DNA from: Fragilariopsis cylindrus CCMP1102
Lineage: Eukaryota; Bacillariophyta; Bacillariophyceae; Bacillariales; Bacillariaceae
Assembly (NCBI GenBank): GCA_900095095.1
Contig: FMBT01000320.1
Span: 341,240-405,239, forward strand
DNA length: 64,000 bases
Direction of reading: 5' to 3'
This document shows, piece after piece, positions 42,600 to 53,674 of the stretch (the stretch's first letter is position 1; every line of letters begins with the position of its first letter). Both the position numbers and the translations under genes were made by a program. The notes under the pieces were generated by a model. That model was not told the origin of the DNA. It saw only the letters and a list, made by a program, of their open reading frames with translations, and searched no databases.

Positions 42600-44663
42600 T
42601 CATTCATTCTGATTTTCATCAGCACCAAATGGAAAATAACGAGGATGAAATGGTGATTGGAAATTATCAAAAAGTGAATCTTCCACACAACCAACAACTG
42701 CAGCCTTTGTTTCATCTTCCATCCAATTTGATTTATCTAAAATAGTCATCGATTCCAATCCTTGTCGTAATAATTCGTCATTATTACCGGCGACATTATT
42801 ATCCGAATGATGATCTTCCCAATTAGTGTTCGTATCTTTATCATTATTACTACTACTGATATCCTCAAATCCTGCCATTGGGTCTAAGTTTTCCTCATTT
42901 CCTCTAAAATCGGGAACGATATCTTCCCACTTTGTACAGTATCGGCAATAGCATCTACCAGCACCATCGTAAATATCACAAAAGGCTCGTTCTGTTTTAC
43001 GGCGTCGTCGACGTCGTCGTCGTCGACGTCGACGACCACTACTTAGAATAGAACTATCATGATCAAGGACGATATTCGTGTCGTCGTTATTGTTATCGTT
43101 GTTGGTAGTGGTGGTGGTGGTGGTGGTGGTAGTGGTGGTCGTGGTGGTATTATCATCCCACCATGTATTCGCGGTCTTCGAAGCAACAAACTCTTGATCA
43201 ACGTCATCACGGCTCTCGTTTTTATCTTCGATTATAGTAAAAGGACGTGATGAAGACAATAGGAACTGCTGCTTCTTGACGCTGGATGACGAAACCGTGG
43301 CGGTTGCGGTGGTGATGTGTGTGCTGCGACAGCTACGTGCATTGGAATCATCCCATCCACTACCATTTTTGATCGTTTTACTATCGCTTGTTGTGGAAGA
43401 CAATGTTGAAGATGAAGTCGATGAGGACGATGAGGTGGTGGAATATGAGAGTGAAGATGATGTCGATAACGAGTTCCTTTTAATATTCTTTTGCTGTTGC
43501 TGTTGCAGTTGATCTTGCTGTGGACTTTTTGACGGTCGTGGATGCAACACGTGTTCATAACAATGAACTTTCGGTGGAGGAGGAGCAGTTTTATTGACAT
43601 CTTTATTTAGTGTTGTATTATCCTCGGCAGTCACGACGATTCGACGATACTTCTTGCTCTGTTGTTGTTGTTGTTGTTGTTGTTTCTGAACCGACGGATG
43701 CTGTTTTGGGTAGATTACGTTTTCATAACAATGAGCCTTCAGAGGTGGAGCATCAACAGCGTGAAGATAATTATTCTTTGATTGTGCAGTATCAGCAGCA
43801 AGTCGGCGCTTGTCGTGGTGGCTACTTTTGTGCTGATGCTGATACTGTAGTTGTTTCTGCGAAGACGACAACGACGACGACAGTTGTTGTTGTGGATAGA
43901 ATGCTTCTTCGTAACAAGGAGCCTTCAAAGGTACAACAACAACAACACCTTCTGTGTGATGATGATGATGAAGATTATTGGGATGACGATGACTACGAGG
44001 ATGATCGATTTTGTCGTCGGCACGTCGTTGCTGGAATGATGGATTTTTCTTCATCGTTGAAGGTACATCATATTCCAAAATGCCATCACCGTGGCTTCTG
44101 TTGATGTTGTTGGCTCTGGACAATTCAACGAGATTGGTATTGTTATTGTTGTGATAAGATGATAGTAATTTACTTCGGCAGTTGTTAATATTAGGAGTAA
44201 CTACTGAGGTATCGCTGATCGCGTTTTGAGCGCTACCACTTCTATTATTGATGTTGTTCCTGCTAGTTTTCTTGTTGTTGTTGTTGTTGGTGTCCGAGTG
44301 GTTATGTTTATTCTTCTTCATCTGCTGCTGTTCGTAGTCCGCCGCAATAAACAAAGATGATTGTTTCGCAAATAATTGTAACGATACGTCGTTGTGTTTG
44401 GTTGGTCTTTTGCTGGACGATAATGATGATGACGATGCTACTATTACTGCTGACAGTGCTGCTCGTCGTCGTCGTGGATGATTGACTACGATAGTATTGT
44501 TATTATAGTACGAAGACGAAGACAGTGACGATGACGACATTTTGGTGGATAATTTTGTCCCGTTGTTCACGCTCTGCTCGTCGGTGCAGCTGCCGATGAT
44601 TCTTGTTCTTGATGTCGTTCGATCAATACGAAGGAGTTGATTATTATTAGTACTACTCATCAT
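42600..44663 (-). CDS. Unknown protein with three CYE repeats, poly-Arg and a Cys cluster
   Basis: ATG at 44663 (a second follows directly), 687 aa, single exon. Three spaced copies of a motif P-(L/P)-K-x-x-C-Y-E-x-x-x-x-P occur: PLKAPCYEEAFYP (about 43905-43930), PLKAHCYENVIYP (about 43720-43748) and PPKVHCYEHVLHP (about 43553-43577), about 170-180 bp apart. Nearer the end is a run of about 12 Arg (43000-43035) encoded by mixed CGT/CGA codons, followed by a cluster of four Cys: FCDIYDGAGRCYCRYCTKWE, spacing C-x8-C-x-C-x2-C, then IVPDF. The remainder is Asn, Ser, Gln and Thr tracts. The Cys cluster could bind metal and the Arg run RNA or membranes. I do not recognise the family. Confidence 0.68.
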   Translation of the reverse strand: MMSSTNNNQLLRIDRTTSRTRIIGSCTDEQSVNNGTKLSTKMSSSSLSSSSYYNNNTIVVNHPRRRRAALSAVIVASSSSLSSSKRPTKHNDVSLQLFAKQSSLFIAADYEQQQMKKNKHNHSDTNNNNNKKTSRNNINNRSGSAQNAISDTSVVTPNINNCRSKLLSSYHNNNNTNLVELSRANNINRSHGDGILEYDVPSTMKKNPSFQQRRADDKIDHPRSHRHPNNLHHHHHTEGVVVVVPLKAPCYEEAFYPQQQLSSSLSSSQKQLQYQHQHKSSHHDKRRLAADTAQSKNNYLHAVDAPPLKAHCYENVIYPKQHPSVQKQQQQQQQQSKKYRRIVVTAEDNTTLNKDVNKTAPPPPKVHCYEHVLHPRPSKSPQQDQLQQQQQKNIKRNSLSTSSSLSYSTTSSSSSTSSSTLSSTTSDSKTIKNGSGWDDSNARSCRSTHITTATATVSSSSVKKQQFLLSSSRPFTIIEDKNESRDDVDQEFVASKTANTWWDDNTTTTTTTTTTTTTTTNNDNNNDDTNIVLDHDSSILSSGRRRRRRRRRRRRKTERAFCDIYDGAGRCYCRYCTKWEDIVPDFRGNEENLDPMAGFEDISSSNNDKDTNTNWEDHHSDNNVAGNNDELLRQGLESMTILDKSNWMEDETKAAVVGCVEDSLFDNFQSPFHPRYFPFGADENQNE

Positions 44664-45599
44664 CGTAGTTAGCTGTAATACAGATTCTAATTTCAATTTC
44701 AAATACGACTAGTGGTTGGACAATGGAATACCTTAATGACAATGGTTAGCGCTGAAGTTCTAAATATGTGCATATAGAGACGTTTTTCTTTTCAGCCAGT
44801 TTTTGACTTCATCATCATCATTATCATCATAAAACGAAATGGTTTGAACATTTATTTATTTCAATTTTGTGTTTTTGATTTTGTCAAAATCATGAGATGA
44901 TCATGGATGTACACGATTGAAATTAGTTTTACTTCGAATCGACTAGATCGACTACATATATAGACTCGACTCACTCAATTGACTCCATTATTTTATTAAA
45001 GTTGAGGCAGATGCCCGTTGTTATTAAGAGCTATTTGAATAATCGGATGATGATGATGATAATGACTCTATTTTTATGACGCTGAGTGATAGTACATTAT
45101 TAATTGATTAATTATTGATCGCTGTACAAGTATCGGTAGCTCTATCTCTACCTTTGAATATACCTCTCCAACTAAATAAAAAATATAAACAATATTCTAC
45201 ATTTTAATATCCATCTCATTCAGATTCCTTCATCTTCTGCCCCTCTTGCTGTTGTGAACGTCGAGAGCGTGCACATACGATACATACAGATATTGATCTC
45301 CTACGGTTTCCTATCTTGTGACGTCGATGGTACTCCTGTCATTATTTATATACGTGTTATGATGTTTCTTCTTGTTTCAACTTAATACAAATCTTTTACT
45401 TGTCGCGTATGTAAGCAAACACATCGTAATTTTAGAAACGTTTTATTTAATTAAATTTATTTACATTATATTTCTTATCATCTCTTTTTCATCTATCATG
45501 TCTCCGGTCTACTGTATTGTTCCTTGATCTTTGTAGAACGTGTCATCCCGAGAACGATAGTGGTATGGTATGTTCTCACTCCCTATCATATCATAACAT
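44664..45599. other. Intergenic, upstream of the CYE-repeat gene
   Basis: Contains shared sequence copy 1, ATCATCATCATTATCATCAT near 44811-44830, a GATGATGATGATGATAATGA run near 45047-45064 and the 3' UTR of the MFS gene at its right end. No coding signal. Confidence 0.6.
44878..44955. repeat. Upstream shared sequence, copy 1
   Basis: The core at 44900-44932 differs at one base from 47355-47387; weaker similarity on both sides (TTGTCAAA..TC before, CGACTAGA.CGAC after). It lies about 215-290 bp upstream of the CYE-repeat gene start. Confidence 0.75.
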
Positions 45600-47219
45600 T
45601 CATCTCACGGACGACTTCGACGATAGGTAAGACTGACTTATACCAAAGGCTGACAATCCACATACTATATTGAACAAAAATGGGAGGTTCCCCGTTCCCA
45701 AGAATTTCTTTCCCTTCACATACAATAGACTGTACCAAATAGGTGCAATCACCTTTGACAATGCTATAAAAGAGGAACGTTCTCCCGCTAATTCTCCTTG
45801 TGATACATCCGATTTCATCCCCTCTGCATACAAGGCAGCAGTCACACCCAACATCTGTGCCGATCCTAAGAAACCTACTATCGATCCTATTATAAGACCG
45901 CGGAAAGAAAAGAATGAGGCACCAATCGGTGCTAATAACACTGACAATGTGGAGATCGCTGTGAAATGTTTGATTCCAAGTTTCACCACTAACTGACTAC
46001 CAACGACATTTGCAGCAATATTAATGATGCCAAACATAGCAACAAATGATGAGAAATCTTTCGTATTTAAACCCCATTCTGTCTTGACGAGAATTTGAAA
46101 TGTATCTCCCATAAAAGCCGGTAAAGATTGAACCATAATGAGGAGAGCTAATACGCGTACTTTTTTGGAATGACGAAAAAGAATTCTTGTACAGGATGAC
46201 CATGGAGACTGCAGTAGTTTCTGTTGTAGTACGACTTTGTTGTCTTGAAAGGGGATTCGTTTCGAGGGCAATAAAGTTTCTCGCATCCCAAAAGAGACTA
46301 ATGCAGCCGTCAAGACTGCTATAATAGTGGATGTACCATATATGACCGACAATCCGAATTCTGACAACCGTCCTGCTCCTATTGCACCTAGGAAGAATGC
46401 TGCACCAATGAGAGCAGATTGGACACCCAACATAGAGCCCAATTTTTCTGGATTGGATGCGGAAATATCACTGATTATCACTTGAGATGAGATAAAGAAT
46501 AATCCTACAGATACCGCCGAGATGAACTTAGCGGCACATATTGTGAGAACGGAAGAGTGAATACTAACCGCCCCATGAACAGTGGCTATACTAATCAGCG
46601 TAAATAGCAAGGCTGGTTTTCGTCCCACGGAATCCAAAAGAGAACCTAATGCTGGAGAAAACACTATTTCCATCAATGCTGCACATGCCGATATAATCGA
46701 CAAGATAGAGGTAGCACGTTCCGATCCAATCTTAGCGATGAGTGCAGGTGCTGGTGAAAATGTCACCAAGGCCAAGGATAGAACGAGGAAAAAGGACGAA
46801 GACTGAAATACTACCAAGTCACTGCGACGCAAAGGTGGTGTTACAATCGCATTATTATTCGAAAATGAAGTTTTTGTTCTGCGGTCAATCTGTTTGTTTT
46901 TCTTCAAAAATGCTTGGTTTTTTTTATTCGATAATGTCGATCGGTTCTTTCTTGTTAATAGTGTCGATCCTCCTCGAATCAATATTGATGACGAGGTTGT
47001 TTGAATACGTCGTGATATTTCTACAGAATCATGAGATCCATATGACTGATTGACCGTATGTATATTGTCGGCGATGGTGGTGGTGGAGCCTTGACTGGAG
47101 GAGGAAGTTACCAATGGCGTGTGGAATAGCGACCAAGACAACAACAACAACGATATGGTACATAATCGGAGAGTACCGCCAATTTGTGTTCGTCTGTTAT
47201 TTTTTAATTGTTTTATCAT
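45600..47219 (-). CDS. Major facilitator superfamily transporter
   Basis: The first ATG in frame is at 47219 (539 aa); the open frame above it lacks ATG. An N-terminal hydrophobic stretch (LCTISLLLLSWSLFHTPLVTS) looks like a signal peptide, followed by a ~90-residue polar region. The MFS core starts at SSSFFLVLSLALVTFSPAPA. Motif A appears as GSLLDSVGRKP after IVFSPAL. About twelve hydrophobic segments follow, among them FISAVSVGLFFISSQVIISD and SIVGFLGSAQMLGVTAALYA. Overall it resembles the TetA/DHA-like branch. A leader ahead of an MFS core suggests routing through the secretory pathway, possibly to an internal or plastid-surrounding membrane. The substrate cannot be deduced. Confidence 0.85.
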   Translation of the reverse strand: MIKQLKNNRRTQIGGTLRLCTISLLLLSWSLFHTPLVTSSSSQGSTTTIADNIHTVNQSYGSHDSVEISRRIQTTSSSILIRGGSTLLTRKNRSTLSNKKNQAFLKKNKQIDRRTKTSFSNNNAIVTPPLRRSDLVVFQSSSFFLVLSLALVTFSPAPALIAKIGSERATSILSIISACAALMEIVFSPALGSLLDSVGRKPALLFTLISIATVHGAVSIHSSVLTICAAKFISAVSVGLFFISSQVIISDISASNPEKLGSMLGVQSALIGAAFFLGAIGAGRLSEFGLSVIYGTSTIIAVLTAALVSFGMRETLLPSKRIPFQDNKVVLQQKLLQSPWSSCTRILFRHSKKVRVLALLIMVQSLPAFMGDTFQILVKTEWGLNTKDFSSFVAMFGIINIAANVVGSQLVVKLGIKHFTAISTLSVLLAPIGASFFSFRGLIIGSIVGFLGSAQMLGVTAALYAEGMKSDVSQGELAGERSSFIALSKVIAPIWYSLLYVKGKKFLGTGNLPFLFNIVCGLSAFGISQSYLSSKSSVR

Positions 47220-47925
47220 TTTGTTTCGATGCAATTTCAAAATTATGCGTTGTGAAAGATCATTTTTTACAGAAAATGAGATGATGTGTTGTATGTGATG
47301 GACCACCAATAAAATAATGATGACGATAACGTGAGTTTGTCAAATCGATGATGAATCATGGATGTACACGATTGAGATTAGTTTTACACGACTCGACTAG
47401 ACTCGACATTGAGGGGGGAGGGGGTCAAGTCCCGGGTGTTTTTACCCCCCAAATACGTTATCATTAACCTTACAGTAACTAAATATGATGGCATCCGCAG
47501 TACTGAGTGGAGACTCTAGATTCTAGATTCGATTCCCCTAAATATAATCAACAGCTACTTCACAACTGTAATATTGCCCCTCCCCAAACCTTTTTCTTTA
47601 CGACGAAACTTCTTTCTGTTGTGATTTTTATTGTTCGCTTTTTTCATGCACAACATACCGGTAACAAACCGGCACCGCTGATATGCTGATATCTATCATC
47701 AAAGAAAGCATACTGTAAGACTGTTAACACAAAACACAAAGCAAACTGTAGTGCGATAGCCGCCCAACAACAACATATCTACAACTCTTTATATACAGTA
47801 GTCGCACGAATATATCTCGCCAGTTTGTTTTTGTGCTCTCCTACGGTACTGAACATAGAAAATACTTTTTATCGTGAATATCAGTAGCAACGGTACAAAA
47901 TAGCATATTGAAAATATAATATAGA
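47220..47925. other. Divergent promoter region
   Basis: Between the MFS gene (minus) and the 47926 gene (plus). Contains shared sequence copy 2 and, at 47412-47450, two runs of G and C (GGGGGGAGGGGGTCAAG.CCCGGG and TTTTTACCCCCC). No gene seen. Confidence 0.6.
47335..47407. repeat. Upstream shared sequence, copy 2
   Basis: Same orientation as copy 1. It lies about 115-190 bp upstream of the MFS gene start at 47219. Read on the minus strand the core begins GTAAAACTAAT and ends ATCCATGAT. It could be a shared promoter element or a dispersed repeat. Confidence 0.75.
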
Positions 47926-48660
47926 ATGAATAACGGAACAACAACAGCTGCAGCAACAGCTGCAGCTAATAATAACGATGATGTAGTAGTTGCACAGCAA
48001 CAGCAACGACACGAAAGTGTTGAATTGTCATTCTCGAATAACAGTAATATTAATACGAACGAAATTATTGTAGAGACTATGACGACGGCGACGACGGCGA
48101 CTACGACGACGACGGCTACGGCAGCGAAATATGAAAGAAACAACTCAGCATCATCATTATCTAATGATGTTAAAGAGGAAGATACTGTTGTCAACATTGA
48201 CAATGACGCAGTAACTACAGCTACAACACCTGCAAATGTAATCTATGAATCGATTCTACCACCTGTGACAGATGAAATTAAAAGAGAATATGAATTAGAA
48301 CAACAATTAAAAAAAGATCATCATCATAGTAATGGTAATGACAGTGATGCCAATAATATCAATGATGAAAATGATGAAAATAGTAATAGTAAGCATCAAC
48401 AGCAGCAGCAGCAGCAGGGAAATAGCAATCAAGGTAATGGTAAACAAGATTGTGGTGGTTTTAAATTACTATTAAGTTATACTATATGGGGTATACCCAC
48501 ATTAATGTGGATGCTATGTCTAATATTTGCTATAACTGTGATTGTCTATGCTATTATTACTGCAACATACTATAATCCAAGTATCGCTGATGATCCTGTA
48601 CAACCACCCTATTATAGTCCAGGTGGTACATTGTATCCAACTATATATATCGATAATTAA
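47926..48660 (+). CDS. Small single-pass membrane protein, unknown
   Basis: 244 aa, ATG 47926, TAA 48660, single exon. About 170 residues of Asn, Thr, Ala, Gln and Asp-biased, probably disordered sequence precede one clear membrane segment (TLMWMLCLIFAITVIVYAIITA). A short tail follows (YYNPSIADDPVQPPYYSPGG, ending IYIDN). A moderately conserved-looking piece is ESILPPVTDEIKREYELEQQLKKD (positions 48246-48317). With no signal peptide, a type II or tail-anchor-like orientation is possible. Family not recognised. Confidence 0.6.
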   Translation: MNNGTTTAAATAAANNNDDVVVAQQQQRHESVELSFSNNSNINTNEIIVETMTTATTATTTTTATAAKYERNNSASSLSNDVKEEDTVVNIDNDAVTTATTPANVIYESILPPVTDEIKREYELEQQLKKDHHHSNGNDSDANNINDENDENSNSKHQQQQQQQGNSNQGNGKQDCGGFKLLLSYTIWGIPTLMWMLCLIFAITVIVYAIITATYYNPSIADDPVQPPYYSPGGTLYPTIYIDN

Positions 48661-50094
48661 TTAATCAATCCATCATGAATCATGAATGAATCATGAATGA
48701 ATGAATCAAGCACATATGTTATATAATGAACGATGAACGATGAACGTACAAGTACAGGTACTGCGTATAAGACGTGTATACGTGTATACAAACAAAAAAT
48801 AAACAAATTAAAATAAAACGTGAATAGCAAATAAATAAATAAATAGTAATACCAAATAATCTTGTTGTATCCGATAATAATATTCTACATTATTATACAT
48901 AAGATGTTTGTGACATGACGCTAATGCCTGCCCTGCCCTGCCTTGCCTTTCTTCTGCCCTTTTTAGCTTGTTTGAATGAGTGAGTGAGTGACTTCGAAGT
49001 AAGTCCTTCTGCTGTTGTGTTGCTTTGCCACACAGTCAATACCCATCAGAATCAATCAATCAATCAATTCCCCGATACTATACTGTATACTTTCTATATT
49101 CATTGAGACTTTTTTCTATCTTAAACCAATCATACAAGTTTTCGTTTGTGGCGTGGTACATGAGAACCGGTTACAGTATAATGGAGCGCATCGTTTTGAA
49201 AAAAAAAGGAAAAGAAATGCATTGCAAAATCGATTAAAATTGTTAAGAGAGAGAGAGAGGAAGAGAGAAAGAGAGTAAACTAAACTAATAATAATAATAT
49301 GCATCGTCCTCTACTATACAGTAATACGGTAGGTTCTTAACAGATAAATAAACAATTAAATAACTGACTAACTATTATTTGTTAACTTCTTCTTCTACAC
49401 AGATAGAATTAATTTTTCTTGTCGGATCATCACTTCACTCCACTTCACTTCACTTGCTTGCTTTCTTTCTTTGTTTATTTTTTAAGTCATTCATTTCCTC
49501 ATTCATCGTAAACCATTCACAATATTCCTTTTCTGTTTGCTTTTGTTGTTTTTGCTGTATCAATATTTGATGAATATTTGGTACTGTAGATCTGATATCG
49601 TCTGGACAGCATTCCAAATGATAGTAATGGTACTGATGCTTTTGATATCTTGCATACCAAACTGGTATTCCAATCCGTGCACTTGTAATGTGAATCTTGT
49701 TTTGACATTATTTACATTTTGCTAAACTATTCGGTGAAAATTCAACCTTCTTCACTAATATAGCTGCCGCTGCTGCTGCTGCTGCTGCATTTTCCGCCTT
49801 CGCCGGTGTCGAGTAGGTCTCCATATTAATCGATCGAATGATATTTATCTGTTCCTGACGATACCTTCAATTAGTTCAAGCTAGAATATAGATGAGATGA
49901 TGTGTTGATGGTGTACAGATAGAAGTAGGCACAAATAATTTTTGGATAAGATAATGACCGTTACAGAGTTCGATTTCTGTACAGATTACGTCGTAGAGAT
50001 AGACGTACACGAGCGAAGGACGGAAGCGCGACACCTATTCAATGACTACAACATGATCACGATCGTCGTACTTAAGTTGACAGGCCTGGATCAA

Positions 50095-50850
50095 CAACAG
50101 CAGCAGCAAGTTGAATGGAGGAAAAACAAAGAGATGAACAAAAGTGCACACAAAAGGTAAGCAGTAGAACATCTAACAACAACAGTTGAAAACCTTGGAA
50201 TGCACACATAATGTGTGGTAAGCAATACAATAGACCGTATCGGGAATGCACTCATCATGAAACAACAGCTAAGAGTACAGTGTATGAAACAACAGAAATT
50301 AGAAAACCGCGTAGCATCAGATGGTAAGCAGAAGACCATGAAACAACAGTTTTTTGAAAGGATTAGAAAGGAAAGCAACAACAACAAATTGTTTGAAAGA
50401 AAAGCAAGAAGTTGTAAAAGGCATAGCATTGGATGGTAAGCAACAAAGCACATTATGGAATGCACACAGGTGTGGTTGCTTCACTGAAGGAGCAGTTTGA
50501 AAAATAACTAGTAATTGTCCAAAAAATAGCAGGTTGGTAGGTAGATAAGCAGGATGCACCAGCACCTAACCATCCCCATATGTAGTGTATAGGCACACAT
50601 AGTCTTCATCTAACCATCAGTTGCTGATGGTATGTAGAAATCTCTATTATCTTTGATTAATCTGGGTGTGGTTGATCTATCACATCTTTTGCTACTGTAT
50701 GTGTAAAAATGTGTGCAAAGTGGCTAACAGTAACAGCAACAACACCAACACTATTGATTGCTGTGTCTGGAATTTGTTTGAGAAACAGAAACAGAAAAGG
50801 AAAGAATAAAGAATAATAATAATGAGAGAATGAGAGGGTGGGAGGGTGGG
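50095..50850 (+). repeat. Large diverged direct duplication, copy 1
   Basis: Landmarks in order: GGTAAGCAGTAGAACATCTAAC, CCTTGGAATGCACACAT, GGGAATGCA.TCATGAAA.AACAGCTA, CAGTTTGAAAAATAACT, GCACC.AACCAT, GTGCAAAG.GGCTAACAG and AAAAGGAAAGAA..., ending in GAGAGAATGAGAGGGTGG. The same order appears in copy 2 with gaps and substitutions. Confidence 0.75.
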
Positions 50851-51539
50851 AGAGCAAGCAATATCAGAAATACATACAAAGGTGCACATGCTAATAAGTA
50901 GAAAGAGATATGGTGAATAATAATGAGACAATCAGAGGATAGGAGAGAGTGCTCTACACAAATATGCCCCCAGAAAGACAAACAAACACGCACATTATGC
51001 AAATAGTAAGTTGGAAAGTTAGAAAGAAAGAAAGATTGAGTGAATAGTAATGATAGAATCAGAGGATGGGACAGAGAGAGAGAGTATTTTTTCAACTCAT
51101 GGAAATCTCTCTTGTGCATGTCATATACGCACACCAAGGAAAAATCCAACTCAATACCATGCAAATGTAGGTCTGAAACCAACAAAAAACTAGTGTACTC
51201 TACTAGTCAATTGGATGTAAAACTACACTACCAGCCACAATGAAAGGTGGACTCTGTCTACTACTAATGCCATCACAGCAATATAGGTGGTGATGGTGTT
51301 GCAGTTGGATCTAGTGCTGTTTCTGGTCCTCCCAATATGCTACTCTCTGCTCACTTTCTCTCCCAGTTTAATACTCATATTGGTCTCTAAATGTTGGTGA
51401 TTTGGTCAGGGGTCAACTAAAGGACAAGAAGTATCCGCTGTTACCAAGCCTGAGCCTAGTGAACTGCATTTTCCTTTTCCTTCGTATGTTTAGTAAACAT
51501 CAAATAGGCAGAACACATTAGCAAGTTAATTGACACAAG

Positions 51540-52060
51540 GAGGTAAACCACAGAGCACATGAAAGGTAAGCAACAGAACATCTAACAACAATAGTTGAAG
51601 CCCTTGGAATGCACACATCATGTTGTGTGCGATGGTAAGCAATGGAGCAGGGAATGCATGAATCATGAAATAACAGCTAGTGTAAAGTGCATGAATAAGA
51701 AACAAGAAGGTAAACAACAGTAGCAACTTGATTGAAGGAAAAACAAGAATGTAGAAATGTAGCAAAGCAACAACACACATTATGGTATACACACACAGTT
51801 TGAAAAATAACTGGTTGTTGCACATCATACGCTGCAGATAGTAGGTAGGTAGACAGACACACAGCAGCATGCACTGGCACCTAACCATAGACACCATAGG
51901 TGTGGTTGATCCATATTATCTCTTCTACTGCTGTTTGTATAAAAAGATGTGTACAAAGCGGCTAACAGCAACACTATTAATTGCAGTGTTCATATTTATA
52001 GGTTTGAGAAAGAGCAAAAGAAAAGGAAAGAAAAAAAGTGAGAGAATGAGAGGGTGGCAC
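51540..52060 (+). repeat. Large diverged direct duplication, copy 2
   Basis: Shares the landmarks of copy 1 in the same order and orientation, offset by about 1.45 kb at the start, but is shorter because segments present in copy 1 are missing. Confidence 0.75.
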
Positions 52061-52084
52061 AAATACACACATAATAAATATAAA

Positions 52085-52740
52085 TAGAAAGAGAGAGGGC
52101 AAATAATAGTGAGGGAATCAGAGGATGAGAGAGAGAGAGAGAGAGAGAGTGTGTGTGATCAAACACGACTGGAGAGAGCACCTCCCAGAATGACAGACAA
52201 ATACACACCATATTCTGTTGATAGAAAGGAATAGAGACGTTGGATAGTAACGGGAGGGTGGGAGAGAGAGAGAGAGAGAGAGCTCTACACAAATATACCC
52301 ATCATCATCATGATAATAGACAGAAAGAGATAGGGTGGGAGAGAGCACCTCCCAGAAAGACGGACAAATACACACCATATATTGTTGATAGAAAGGAATA
52401 GAGACGTTGGATGATAACGGGAGGGTGGGAGAGAGAGAGAGAGAGAGATCTCTACACAAACATACCCATCATCATCATGATAATAGACAGAAAGAGATAG
52501 GGTGGTTGAGAACACCTCCTAGAAAGAGAAACACACACACACATTATGCTGATAGAAAGAAAGAGAGAGGGTGAATGACAATGGGAGGATGGGAGAGAGA
52601 GAGAGAGAGAGTGAGCGAGAGAGAGAGAGTGAGCTCTACACAAACATACCCATCATGATAATAGACAGAAAGAGATAGGGAGGGAGAGAACACCTCCCAG
52701 ATAGAGAGAAACAGACACAACACATTATGCTGATGAGGGA
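52085..52740. repeat. GA-rich minisatellite, units of ~170-185 bp
   Basis: Units contain GGGAGGGTGGGAGAGAGAGAG, CTCTACACAAA.ATACCCATCATCATCATGATAATAGACAGAAAGAGATAGGG as separated blocks, CACCTCCCAGAA.GAC and GATAGAAAGGAATAGAGACGTTGGAT. CTCTACACAAA recurs near 52280, 52452 and 52634, and once more outside at about 50951. At least three to four units, later ones diverged. Confidence 0.85.
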
Positions 52741-53674
52741 ATCAGTGTGTTTCCTCTTTCTAGCTACCACTTTTCATTGTTGTTGCTCTCCTTGTCCCTT
52801 TTTTAGTGTATCTATCATATCTTATTGTCTCATTCATCCGTCCTGTGCCATATATTCTCTCATGTTTGTATCAATTTCCTCCTTTGTGTGATGAGCAAGA
52901 TGATACAAATGTCATCTATTAGTATGTACTGGGATATTTGCATAGTGTGTATCATTTTCTTCTCTGTGTATTGCTTCTATACTTTGTGTGTATCATCACA
53001 AGGTTATAATTCCTACCATGATTTGTGTGTTATTTATCTCATATTTGTTGTTGAGATGGATGGTGAAAATATCTATTTTTTGTGTTGATTGTGTGTCATT
53101 TTAATATCTTTGTTCTCTCTTGTTCATACCATGTTAGTTAGTAGGTCCTCCCTCAGTTTCTGTTTATTATAGTCCAATTTGACATAGATCTATCTTGGAC
53201 TTTGCCTCCCCCCCAGTCTCTCCCCATATTATAATTTGATTCCAATTGTGTATGTCGTCATATAACTTTTAAAGCTTTCAGATAGCTTTTTTGTTTCCTG
53301 GTTGTTCATAGGAGTGTGTGTACACCATATTATTATTGTGAATGCATGAGCCATTCACAGATGGTATCTCACATGAGGAAGGATGTTTTTTTTGTTAATA
53401 ATCATTCCAAACATGATGGACAAACTCCTACACTTATCTTCATTTTTATATCAGCACATCATTCCTAATATTTACTAGCAAGTTACAACCAGGTACTTTA
53501 TAAGGGTAGTGGTATAGTGATAATGCTGCTGCTGCTGCTGCTGCTGCTGATTGGTTGGGGTGTTGTCAGAGGTTAGCAAGGACTACCAATAACATGCATA
53601 ATAAAGATGATGATCAGCTTTGATCATGATGGTGGATACAGTCAAGAGCTACACGCATACACTAGTGGTAGACT

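Larger units (their letters stand above)
48661..53655. other. 5-kb gene-free, repeat-rich region
   Basis: No convincing gene. It contains ATGAATGA-type repeats after 48675, a GA-rich run at 49240-49275, a (GCT)n run at 49750-49790, a large diverged duplication (about 50095-50850 against 51540-52060), a GA-rich minisatellite (about 52085-52740) and a (CTG)n run at 53526-53550. The open frames rich in Leu and Ser on the minus strand are translations of the GA/CT repeats. Confidence 0.7.

Noticed and set aside
49015-52643. Many Leu/Ser-rich minus-strand frames (up to 144 codons) suggesting membrane proteins
   Set aside because: They are translations of GA/CT microsatellites and of the minisatellite; the same phrases recur with every unit.
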